A DNA stretch of 64,000 nt. It comes from Colletotrichum lupini (lineage: Eukaryota; Ascomycota; Sordariomycetes; Glomerellales; Glomerellaceae). The stretch lies in the NCBI RefSeq assembly GCF_023278565.1, contig NC_064673.1, positions 1,798,001 to 1,862,000 of the forward strand, written 5' to 3'. The notes beneath the pieces are model-generated. The model searched no databases and was not told the DNA's origin. It worked only from the letters and a program-made list of their open reading frames with translations. The translations under genes were made by a program, and so were the position numbers. Below, in pieces: positions 37,437 to 47,884 of this stretch (positions are counted from its first letter, which is position 1; the number at the start of each line of letters is the position of its first letter).

Positions 37437-37864
37437 AGCACTCAACTCGTATGCCCATCAACTTCCTTCACTAAGCTGCCTTTTGAATGACACTGTTGTA
37501 AGATTCAACAATGTCAGTCAGGCGTTTAGATTTCGAGCCAGGAGGTCGTTGGAAATTGAGATTCATCAGGAGTTCTGGGAGAATATGGGCAACCGCAGAC
37601 GAACTTGACCAACACTCAGATCTTAATACAGTCGCATCAAAACGTACGAAAATACCACAGTATAATTATGAAAATCATCATTTTCCCGGATCGTTATAGA
37701 GAAAAGCGCCCAAGTTTAAACCTGTCACAATGCCAGCCCCCTTGCCTACCTATGATAGTGCCCAACCAAAAATCCAATGCCAAAACTAAAAAGAGTTCAC
37801 CCCCCCGGTGCTGGACTGGGGGCTACATCTCTTGGTGCTCATGCTGGGAAATTGTCGATTTTAA

Positions 37865-37971
37865 GGTGTTCATTCCGGGACTCGAACTCGTGAATACTCG
37901 TATGCGCTAAGCCTGTCGTCGAGTAGGCTGGTTGGCGATTCTAATCGTTGACCACAAACCACTCCACCACC
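37865..37971 (-). pseudogene. tRNA-Ser-like relic
   Basis: On the minus strand an A-box-like TGGTGGAGTGGT is followed by a GATTAGAATC segment like a shortened tRNA-Ser(AGA) anticodon arm. Then come a longer insert and GAGTTCGAGTCC, a good B box. The T and acceptor stems pair poorly, so it is not an intact tRNA. It could be a pseudogene or the head of a tRNA-derived SINE. Confidence 0.3.
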
Positions 37972-38365
37972 CAGCCAGTTTGACCTGACCCCCCGACCTA
38001 GGAGGGCGCCTGCTGGCTGGTGACGAGAATGGACTTGGGGGGGTATATGAAGGCCTTTCGTGTATTCGGGTGGTGGGAAGGTTATCGGATGAAGGGTCAG
38101 AAAGGTAAGGTAGGTACGTATCGTGTGTGGATGTGGATGAGACGGGAAGGAGGAAGGAGGAAGAGACGGGAAGCACCTGCCTGCCTTAGGTACTTTACAG
38201 AAGGGGCCGGCCATACAGTCACCGGGTATGATCTATAAGTCAGAAGATTGCTAAAACTGTCACCCATCGGATGAGGAGATGCCTTTGGCGTAATAGTTGG
38301 GACTGATGCCCTCTCCCGACCTCAGCGCTAGGTAATTGACCCCGGTGGCTTTCTATTTTTGAAGG

Positions 38366-38403
38366 TTCCGAGTTCGAATCATGGAATAGTGACTCTTTTT
38401 TTC
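38366..38403 (+). other. tRNA T-arm-like B box followed by a poly-T terminator
   Basis: CCGAG/TTCGAAT/CATGG forms a four-of-five-pair T arm, and a run of T (38396-38402) follows, as in Pol III terminators. The 18 bases from GAGTTCGA to GGAAT match the relic at 37865-37971 with three differences, in opposite orientation. An intact tRNA cannot be folded around it. Confidence 0.25.
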
Positions 38404-38636
38404 TACTTTCAGCCTTTCCCTTTTTCGCCTAACCGTCTCAATGTGTCATTGTGAGGCTTGACGTGAACCCAGAGATGCCTCCAGGGTAGCTAGCTGGCTA
38501 GGGTCACGCGGGTCCAAGGAGAACATCCCGTCTTTCTGGGTCTCAATGATACAGCGAGGCTGGAGTTTGTTTACACCGGTTACCTCTATTTGGACATCGG
38601 TCTCCCTTGGTATCGTAAGAAGCGCGCTTCCCCTGT

Positions 38637-41347
38637 CTACACCACGAACTTGCCGCCACACCCACCACACGCCTCCTCAGACGCATCGACCTTGGCATCC
38701 GGGCCCATGTGCTCCTGTGCAATCTTGACCACCTCCTTAGCCACAAGACACCGCAGACCACAAACAGCACAAGCTCTCGAGATGCCAGGCGCGAGGATTG
38801 CGAGGCCGGTTGACGCACAGGTAGCTATTGTCAACGTTAGTTGAGAACGAACCCCCTGAGACAGATATTGAAGCAAGACTCACCAAAGATATGCCCTTTT
38901 TCGCAAATCGACTCCTTCCCCTCGTCAACAAGAGAAGCATGACAAAACACACATGTCTGCTTCCTCTTGACCTCCTCAAACCTCTTCTTCAACGAGTTAT
39001 CATCCCTCGCCCTCGCCTCGTCTCCGATACCAGCCCACAGCGTTCCGGGAACAGCAGGTCCGCCGGCATACATCCAATCCCACATCTTGGCCTCGGTGCT
39101 CTGCTTCTCCCAGTACCGCAATCGGCTCGCCCTACCACTGTCGTCCCCTCCGTCAACATCCATCTCATCGCCTTCACCTGCCGCCGTTGTCACCGCAGTC
39201 ACAGCCCCATGTCCGACCCGTCCCCCAAACATGACCTTGGTCTTGACGGTCTTCTCCGGCTTCTGCGTACTATGCTGCGACACTAACACGGCGCTCATCC
39301 CGCCCGCAGGCGTCATCGTCATACCCCACATGCGCACGCGGTGCGGATGAATCTGCTCGCCCGCGTCCTCGGGCAAATCGAAATCGTCGTCGTCGTCCTC
39401 TGAGTCTGAATCATCTCCTGAAGCAACGGATTCGCCATCCCCGCCTACGGCACCCGCTCCGGCGCCACCGCCGCGGCCGAGCATGGTGACGGGAACAGAG
39501 AGCTTGACGGTCGAGGAGATCGTTTCGGCCCATTTGGGGAGGGAATCTGGGGAGGGCGAGGCGGCGCCGTCGGCGGTGCTTTGCTGGAACCAATTATCGT
39601 TTGTGGCTGTGGCGGAAAGGCGGATGAGGGAGTAGCCTGGGGCTTTGGTTTGTTTGGAAAGGTTTGGGGGGTGGATTATCAAGCCTGGGTTATCGACATT
39701 GTAAGCTTTACTGCGGTGATAAACGTCTGTAAGAAGGGGAGAACCCTACTCGTAATCGGATTCGTAGCGTCCAGGGACGTCGTATCCTCCGGAAACGTCG
39801 TCTTGCAAACCCCCGTCCCATGAGGCTCCTTGGCCGTGCCCTCGGGCCCGTTCAGCGCCACCTGGAACGGTAAAGCCTTGAACGGGGACGCGATTACGCC
39901 CCTGCAGACTTTGACGTCGCCCCGGTCCCACACGGCGTCCTCCCACTCAACAAAGGCGTCGGAGAGCAGGTTCGTGCAGATGCCCGTGACGTCCGACTCC
40001 TCGACGGCGATCTCGACGGCCGCGCCGCGCTTCCAGTCCGCGGGGATCGTGATGCGGCGGAAGCCGACGTAGTTTCTCGCGCAGTAGGACAGGATGGCGG
40101 TTCGGGTGTCGCCTGAGTGTAACCAGGGACTCCATTTTAGGGAGAAGGCTGAGGTGTAGGGGATGTAATCAGGGTCCAGGACCTATGTAGCATTAGCAAA
40201 CATGACTTCAGGGGTGGAAATTTTCTGGGACATCGTGAAAGGGGAGGGAAGAAGAGTGAGAACTCACGCCCAAGCTAGGATGCGGTCCCCGTCCATCAAA
40301 CCTCGCAACCTCCTCCACCTCCCACACATACGACCCAGCATCCGACGCGTCATCCATCTCGTTGGGGAGGTAATACTGCGCGCTCAACACCACAACCTCC
40401 TCCAGATCCGTCGCGTACGCAAGCAGCGCCTGCCCCGTCCCAACCATCCTCGCCCACGCAAACGACCTCACCTTATCACGCGGCAGATGCGCCCCCTCGT
40501 CGCCGCCCTCCTCGGCATCCGGGTCCGGCAGCGGCAGATTCGCGCCGACGCCCCATAAAATCCGCCAGTCCCGAAAATTCCTCATCCGCGCGCCGAGGTC
40601 GACGGGGCCGTGGCTGGTCCTACCGCCTCCGCTCCCGCTTCCCTCGCCGATGACGAGGAGCGCGCCGTTGGTCAGCATCACGGTCAACACCGCCCTCAGA
40701 TTCCGGCCTAAGTTTCCGGGGGACCATTCTATCGCCACGACTTGGTTCAGCGAGGCGCCGTAGCCTGTTACCGTGCCCGACCCGACGCCCTCGAATGCGG
40801 AGGAGGGGTCCGGGACTGCTGCTTCCCCGGGGCCGCCGGCAGCGGCTTCACCGGCGGCCCAGTCGTCGTCGTAGGAGGGGACGGGGAGGCCTCGGGCGGC
40901 GAAGAGCGCGGCGTTCATGCGCGGGTCGGGTTTGCGGGAGGTGGGGATGCGGAGCTGGAAGGTGTAGAACTGTTGGCGGTAGAGCTTTTCGCCGTCTTTG
41001 GCGTCTGCGGCGGCGGCGGCGAGGGCTGCTGCTGCTACGCCTGCGGGGTCTTCATCTGCTGGTGCTGTAGCCTGGGAATCTTCCTTGTCGTCTTTGGATG
41101 GATCCTGCTTGGCGTTCGGTTCTTCTGGGGTCGGGAACTCGGGGAGGAAGACGTGGATTGAGTCGTCTGCGGCGACGGCGAGTTCGGCGTCGCAGGAGAA
41201 GGTGAGAGCATGGCTTGCTAGGGGCCTGGATTTGAGGGTGAGGGTTTTGAGGGGTGGGATCTGGTCGTCGTCCAAGGGTGTTAGTGGTTGGTTGTGGTTT
41301 CTGGGGTTGAGGGTGAGGGTTTTGGAAAGGGCGATGATGTCGTCCAT
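38637..41347 (-). CDS. TFIIIC delta/zinc-finger subunit (GTF3C4-like)
   Basis: Four exons in coding order: 41347-40268, 40182-39750, 39684-38884 and 38824-38637, giving 834 codons (833 aa) with consistent phases. The N-terminal part begins a WD40-like fold with SRPLASHALTFSCDAELAVA followed by ADDSIHVFLPEFP, the hallmark of the TFIIIC delta N-terminal domain. The C-terminus is a putative zinc-finger domain with CVFCHASL, ICEKGHIFG, CAVCGLRC and CGGCGG. It is expected in the nucleus in the TFIIIC complex that binds tRNA genes and recruits TFIIIB and Pol III. An acidic Asp/Glu run lies mid-protein (near genomic 39380-39410). An upstream in-frame Met at 41461 exists, but the family match starts at 41347. 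First of three tandem minus-strand genes. Confidence 0.85.
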
Positions 41348-42196
41348 GATTGCTGACTTCAGCGGGCAAATAGGATTTGTATGAGTAGCCTGCCGTTCAT
41401 GGAGGGCTGATAATGGTTTATAAAGGGAAATGACGAGCTTTCGTGTGAGATGAAAGATCACGATGTTGAGGTGAGTGTGTGATTAACTTGCGAGAGGGTT
41501 GCTGGGGTGGGCAAGAAGACAAGGTACGTAGTGCCGGTGAGTGAGAGAAGCGCGGCAGTGCGATAAACTCTTGGGATATCATGAAATGAGCAACGACAGT
41601 GTTCCGTCTGCCACTTACACGGGGCCACAGTGAGGTGAAGGGACCCGTTGTAAGCGCGGGATGTAGTTGAGAAGGAGCACAGTATGCCGCGGAAGGACCA
41701 TTCTAGAAGCATCAGAACGAGAAGAGATTACTGTACCAACCTTTGAGCTATCCATTTTCGCTGATTACGGGATGTCTATATCCCTCCATGAAGGCTGTAC
41801 GGGGGTTGATGGAATGTCGTCAAAAGCATTGACTTTGCCCAGCAAGATTTTAGAGTGGGAAACGCGTCGGTGAAAGATCTCGGTGTAGACGGGTGAGGGA
41901 CGACCTGCAAGGAAATACTTCGGATAAATGCGCCAGCACCAACGACAGCGACACATTGAGAACGGGGCACTGTTCAACTGACATTCAGGTGGAAATGGGC
42001 ATACTCAGGCAATACATTGCATTTTCTCCTCGTTTTTGAAGAAGTCACGAGCTTCCCCTACTGATTGATGAAGCTTGACACCAGCTCCCATGCTATAAAT
42101 GAACCATTCCCTTCCATATCCCAAGAAACGCCATGCTTGATGCACCTCGTGCAAGTGAAATAAAGATATAGAAATACAAAAGAATGAAGAAAATGA
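41348..42196. other. intergenic region
   Basis: About 0.85 kb between two minus-strand genes, holding the GPI8 3' end and the promoter of the TFIIIC subunit. No additional gene or RNA recognised. Confidence 0.5.
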
Positions 42197-43511
42197 TCAT
42201 GCTTTCACGGCGGCATGGCCATTCTGCCCTGTCGCCGTCTTGGCATCATCAGCCCTGCTCTTCGGTGCCTCGTAGTACGATCCCAAAGCCCACAGAAGCG
42301 CGCACCCGATCAAGGCCGTGAGCCCAATAATCTTCTTCTCCCACCAATTCTCATTCGTGAGCGGCTTCGCCATCTGCACCCTCTTAGCCCTCGTCTTCAC
42401 ATCCGGCGTCTGGCCCTTTGCGCCCTCCGCCAACGACGCATTCTTGGCCGCCGCATCCGCCTCCTGAGCCCGCTGCTTCAGCGCGGCAATCTTCTGGCTA
42501 AGCTCCAGCAGCTCCTCGTCGAGAACCATGTTCTTGGCGCCGTCGACCTCGACGTTCTGCACGTTGCCGAAGAAATCGGTGATGCGGCGGCTGCGCGCGG
42601 CGTCGGCGCCGCCGGGGAAGAGGTCGTAGCGCACGCCGGCGTGGGAGTGGATCTTTTCGTATGTGTAGCTGTCGAAGAGCTCGCCGACCGTCTTCTTGGA
42701 ACTCAGGTCTTGGACTTGCGATTCGAGGAACTCGAGGTTGTAGTAGGTGTAGCGGTCGATGACGGCGACGCCGACGTCGTTGTCGGCGTGGTGCGAGTAG
42801 GAGGACTGGTCGAGCTCCGAGGAGCCGGTGGCGATGATGTTGGGGGAGTAGAGCTTGCTGTACATTGTGTTCGCTTGGCAGGTGTCGATCATGAAGAGGA
42901 TCTCGTGGTATCTGAGGGAGGAGCAGTCAGTAAATGTCGTCGCAGTAGCACATGTGCACCTGGGTATCCTCTCACCTCTTCTTCTCCCACATCTGTTCAA
43001 AGGCATCAGCCAGATCGAAAGCACCAATCTCCTCGGCATCCTGGAACTTTAGGAACTCGTTTCCACCGTGGCCTGTCATGTATACGAGAATGTTGCTTCG
43101 GTCGTCCGTCAGAAGGCGCTTACTGCGGGGCATCTCGTCGCCGACGCGATCGGTAAGCAGACGGATGAAGTTCTCGACAGTGACCTCGTAGCCGCGGTAG
43201 TCCACCTCGATGTTGTCGCCGTACAGATCGACAGCACGGTCCGAGTTGCTGTAGACGGTTCCGGGGAAGGCATTGCGCGGATTGCAGGCCATGTCGTCGG
43301 GGAGCATGAGGATGATTTGAGAGTCGGGGATGCCAAGGCGCTTTACGGTGCGATAAATGGAGAGCACATTGGCGAGGTGGCGGTAGTTGAACCAGAATCG
43401 CGATGTGCAGACGAGGACGGCCCAGTTGCTGGTGTGCTCGGCGAGCACCGCGGGGGCGAGGGTCGAGGCGGCCAGGAGGGCTGGCAACTGGAGAAACCGT
43501 GACAGCTTCAT
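42197..43511 (-). CDS. GPI8: GPI-anchor transamidase catalytic subunit Gpi8
   Basis: Two exons, 43511-42976 and 42911-42197, give 417 codons (416 aa). A signal peptide (to about residue 24) is followed by the C13 cysteine-protease fold beginning [17 protein letters not shown]. The catalytic pair is visible: His148 in YMTGHGG and Cys190 in MIDTCQA, spaced as in yeast Gpi8. A C-terminal membrane segment ([20 protein letters not shown]) precedes a short tail. The enzyme cuts the C-terminal signal of precursor proteins in the ER and joins the new end to a preassembled GPI anchor. The 64-nt intron falls between the two catalytic residues. This is an essential core gene in fungi. Confidence 0.96.
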
Positions 43512-44180
43512 GATGATGGTGATTCAAATCAATGAAGTCGTGAATGGCGGGGAGGTATAACAAGTTCGTGAATTGTCGTCGCAAGGGAGACGAGTGGAAA
43601 CGAAAGAATCCCACGACGGATCGAAATGATTAACCAACAGCTTGGTAAGGGGGCCCGCCACGGGAGCTTCGCCCTGACAAAGTTGGCCTTAGTAAGCCGA
43701 TCGGTTCTCTGGGGCACAGACCATTGCCGTTGCCTCTTTGACCGGGGTAGCGTAGTGTGGCTCAGGTACCAGTTCTCCCCGCCATTTGGAAGCGATCTGA
43801 TTGTTTTACCATGCTTTAGTACCTCACAGTGCCACCGAGCAATCTAGGATTTCATGATGTGTAGACTGGAGCCGAATAACCATCATCAAGTAGAGTAAAT
43901 GTGCAGTTGTTTTTGTTTACTTTTTAGACCATCAATGGCTTGCTATATAGGACATTGAGAAACCACAAGATACTGAAAAGTACTTGCTTAAAGAAGCGAA
44001 ACCCCACCAGTTCAAAGTACATGGTACCTAGAGTTGGGCAACCCTTGATATCCCGCCATGTCTTGCATGATACGCAGACTGACATGACATGAGGAATCGA
44101 AGATGCCTCTGAAGTTCGCTTGATGTTGAATTTTCCGGGACCCAAGTTGAAACGACAAAAATCATATGAACAGGCACTGC
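43512..44180. other. intergenic region
   Basis: About 0.67 kb between GPI8 and the methyltransferase gene, both on the minus strand. No other feature recognised. Confidence 0.5.
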
Positions 44181-44870
44181 TCATTTCTTCGCCATGACCC
44201 AGAGGAACTCGGCGTCGTCCTTGTCATCGACGATATCCCTGACAAGAACCTCGAACCCGGCCTCCTTGAGCTGTTCCACAGTCGCATCAGCACCCCAACC
44301 GCTCCAGTACATCCACCCCTTCTCATGAAGCCACTCCTCATTCACGACGGCCGGCAAGTCCTTTGACGCAAAGTTGGCGAGCAGCAGCCCACCAGGCTTC
44401 AACCACTTGGCGACGCGGCGGATCATCTCGGTCTGCTCCTCACGGGGCAGGTGGATGATGCTGTACATGGCAATGACGGCGTCGAACGACCCCTCGGAGA
44501 ACTCGAGCTTCATCATGTCGCCCTCGACAAAGGAGACGCGGTCGGTGCCGTGCTTGGCGAGGTTCTTGCGGGCGACATCGATCTGGGTGGTGGAGAGGTC
44601 GTTTGCGGTGACGTAGGTGTCGGGCGCGGTGAGGAGCCTCTCGGTGACGGGGAGGCCGCAGCCGCAGCCGAGCTCGAGGACGAGAGACATTTGGCCCGAC
44701 AGGGGCTTCGCGGTGAGGAGCTTCTCCATGAGCTTCTCGAGGTACTCGATGCGGAGGGAGGTCTGGCGGAGGGTCCATTCGTTGTATTCGGTGGCGATGG
44801 CGTCGTAGGACTCTTTGAGGCGGGACTTGATGTCTGCCGAGTCCTGCTGGTCCTTGGGTGCAGTTGCCAT
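44181..44870 (-). CDS. class I SAM-dependent methyltransferase
   Basis: One exon of 229 residues. Motif I is LVLELGCGCGLP (about 63-74). A motif II-like acidic strand end sits in VTANDLS (about 86-92), then FVEGDMMKLEF, FDAVIAMYSIIHLPREEQ (the motif IV region) and LKPGGLLLANF. This is the small UbiE/COQ5-like methyltransferase fold (Methyltransf_11/25 type). The substrate is unknown, and the protein has no targeting signal. It ends with the usual beta-hairpin and a ...LWVMAKK terminus, so it appears complete. Confidence 0.88.
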   Translation of the reverse strand: MATAPKDQQDSADIKSRLKESYDAIATEYNEWTLRQTSLRIEYLEKLMEKLLTAKPLSGQMSLVLELGCGCGLPVTERLLTAPDTYVTANDLSTTQIDVARKNLAKHGTDRVSFVEGDMMKLEFSEGSFDAVIAMYSIIHLPREEQTEMIRRVAKWLKPGGLLLANFASKDLPAVVNEEWLHEKGWMYWSGWGADATVEQLKEAGFEVLVRDIVDDKDDAEFLWVMAKK

Positions 44871-47800
44871 TTTGTGGTTTGGGTTGGGTTTCTCTATCCA
44901 ATTCCTAGGTGGTGACTATAGACTCAAGGGCAAGTTGCTGTGTCCCGACACTCTGGTGATACGTGGGGATGAGATGTAGGTGGTGTAGTAGCGTTCGTTT
45001 GATCTGGAATCTGGGGTAACGAAGAGTGAAGTGTATCAGATTTGGGTGTATCCCTCCAAGTTACCCGCAGCCTCCAATGCGATATTGGCTTTTAAGGTTA
45101 TCTGCGCTCGGAGACATTTTTACTTGCTTGCTGAACCAAAAAGAACTTTTGTATATTTGAGTCACTTGGCCGGCGACATTCTGAAGAGTCACCCGGTCTA
45201 TCCATGCATGATGGTTTATTCAGTACTTTGGGGTACTTGGAAGTTTAGGTAATTGGGAGATGTTCTGGCGGCCGCCCTGCACAGGCCACTCTTGCTTTGC
45301 GGGGATTAGCTCATCTGAATCTCAAGGCTTAACGGAGTGCTGTTTGACTGTCGAACCAGAGAACGAACCTATGGCCTACGCCAGAAATGGCTGGTGGGGT
45401 TTCTCCGGACAAGGGATCAAGGTGAAAAGATCCATTAATTATCCATGAGATGCTAATGTGGAGGAGGTCGGATCTGGACGGGGCGTTGGACCGAGCGGCG
45501 GGCGGAACCTGGATAGCTTCGGAGGATTCATGTCCGAGGTGGTGAGTCTCTGCCGCGGTGCCGCGATGCCGCTCATGCTTCGGGCTGGTCGCCGGGAGTA
45601 GCTGGCAGCTGGCAAGGGAAAGCTGATCAGTCAGCTTGATGAGTTGCGTCAGCATCGTGTGATTTGAGTCAAACATGCACGGCGGCTATGCTGTTTGCAT
45701 ACGGGCCGGGATACTCGTGATCAAGTACAAAGAATGCATCAAATACAAAGAATGCACCAATGGGCCAAACAAAGGCATCTGGGGGCACTGGAATGCTCAG
45801 AGCTTACTACGTATGGTTCGATTGCCCTTGGTAGGTACCTGTTGCCTTTTGGCTTGGGAATGGAGGAGAAAAGACGAAAGACGACATACGAGAGTGTCGG
45901 GCAGTCGGAGTCTGATTACTTAAGCTTATTCATCTCGTAGACCGGGCCTTAGCACCTAGCATTTTCGGATATTGCCAGCAAGGAAGGAAGTCTTCTTCGT
46001 CTTCTGCTCGTCTAAAAATTTCCTGTCTCCCCACGTGCCGTGATTACGTTTGGCGCTAAAAAGCGAGAGCGGGACAATCACATGCACATTTCCACACCGC
46101 AGAGTGACAGAGTGACAGAGAGCAAAGAGGCAAGGAAATGAATCTTTTTTTCGTTGCATTCTGCACCGCTCCGTCATCCATGGCAGCGACCCCTCCTGAA
46201 GAGTAAAGACTACCCAAGCTAAGGTAGCAACGGCTGACGCGCCTGGCGTAACAGACATGCAAGACCCTGTCTCGTCTCTGGTTCGTCTCCGAGATGCTCA
46301 AATCAGCAGCGGTGCCTCGTAGGTACCTCGTAGGTGGGCGCAGATATACAGTACTGCGTGTGTTCGGCAATGGCAGTGACAATCCAACCCCCTCCCTCGC
46401 CGGCTCGCAGTGTCTTCCCGGCCTGTCACTCGCCAAACCTACCTAGGTACGCAGTAAGCCTCTGCTACCCCTCCAACCCTCAGCAAGGTACCTCGCCCTC
46501 CTCCAACTCTTCTCCCCCTCACTGACGCACCCGGCATCACCACACCACTATAGGACCATCGTCTGACCCTTGACGATTCTTGTGTAGCCGGTGGGCTGTC
46601 CACGATGATCCGTATTGGCGAGGGTGTGAGTCTCTGAGATGTGTCGCTTCCGAGTCCTTGCATCATTGTGTCTTTGCACTTACGATTTGTGTATGTGACC
46701 CTGACCAGAAGACAAAGCAGAAAGGCAGAAAAGCAGAAGAGGAGAATCTGCCCCGCCTTTGACAACCCTTGAAAAACCTACCTACCTACCCTCTGTCACT
46801 GTTCTACATATCCGTCATGTACCTTTAAATGCTTCGTACCTGAGGCTGCTTTCTTTTGTGCCTTCTGCAACCTGCACGACTGACTGACTGCGGCTGCGAC
46901 TGCACCTGCGCCTGTACCATACATACATACATCTTCGTACGTACTGCGTACATAAATACATCCCCTGTTTGTATCCGTACCTGGAGACCTTACCTCAATA
47001 CCTGGCTTAATACTTGGGTACCTGGGCCTGGGCGGGATCCGATCGCAAATTAATACATTTATTGACCCTCCCCAAGCCTGGCCCGTTTGTCGCGACTCGG
47101 TGCCGATTGATTGCATCTCAAGGCAGGTTCTCCACGACCGCTCCGCTCCACCTTCATTCTTCTCTCCCTCCATCTCCACCGCCCGCTGACCGACCGATGG
47201 CATGCTCGTCAACGGTCTCCATCTGCCTACTTGCTGTTACTCTGTTACGGATAGTCCCATCATCTTAGCGCTTGCGAAGTCGGTGCCAACTGGTCGGACA
47301 CGGAGAGAGGGGCACCCAAACACCGGATGACCGACGTAAAACTCGTGGCAGAAATTCTGAAATCCGCCTGCCAGGCCCTCCACCTCCTCCGCCTGCCTGC
47401 CTACTACTTCTCTGCCAGTACCTCGCTGCTTCTTCTTCGCCTTCTTGCCTTCTCTACTTTCTCGACTCGTTCCGTCTTTCTGATTACTCAACCTGTCTTT
47501 CTTTCCAGCTTGTCCTCACATCAACTCCGTCCATCCCGAAATATCACAACTTGAACGGTCCCAAGTGCATCAACTACCAAAACCGTCCCGGCCATCTGCA
47601 ACTTAGTCTGTTACCTTTGCCCGTGCCCTCTCGGTCCTCCGCCGCCGGCACATCGAAGCTTATTCCGCCTACCCAAGCCATCCGATCCTTTAGGTCCGCA
47701 AAGTCTTGGATGGTGTCTTTAGCCGCATTCCCACCCATCGTTATTTGATCCCCCGTCCGTATTTCTTACGCTGTGAGAGGTTGTCACATACGCCGTTATC

Positions 47801-47884
47801 TTTTCACCTAGTCCTCCCCACGCCGGCCGACTACTGCACATATCCTGAGTGGGCTTTCGCATTCTCACCTGCGTCGCCGACAAC
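44871..47884. promoter_or_regulatory. large divergent intergenic region with long phosphatase leader
   Basis: About 3 kb between the divergent methyltransferase and phosphatase genes. The portion 46300-47040 carries many copies of the recurrent motifs: ACCTAGGTACGCAGTA at 46441-46456, TACTGCGTA at 46932-46940, and GGTACCT at several places (46322, 46489, 47018). The stretch 47100-47884 is C/T-rich and looks like a transcribed leader. ORFs running into the phosphatase frame from 47706 are leader translations. No independent gene seen. Confidence 0.45.

Larger units (their letters stand above)
37437..38636. other. intergenic region with tRNA-like relics
   Basis: About 1.2 kb between the convergent CVNH and TFIIIC-subunit genes. 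It contains two tRNA-like segments listed separately. Otherwise it is AT-rich at 37600-37800 and holds no supported gene. Confidence 0.45.

Noticed and set aside
41348..41461. Earlier in-frame Met for the TFIIIC subunit
   Set aside because: The extra 38 residues are not family-like, and the conserved start fits 41347.
42215..43156. 313-residue plus-strand ORF over GPI8
   Set aside because: Antisense shadow of the GPI8 exons, also running through the GPI8 intron; no family-like motifs.
47706..47884. Upstream start for the histidine phosphatase
   Set aside because: That frame enters exon 2 through the intron and lacks the RHG active-site motif, which the spliced 47885 start restores.
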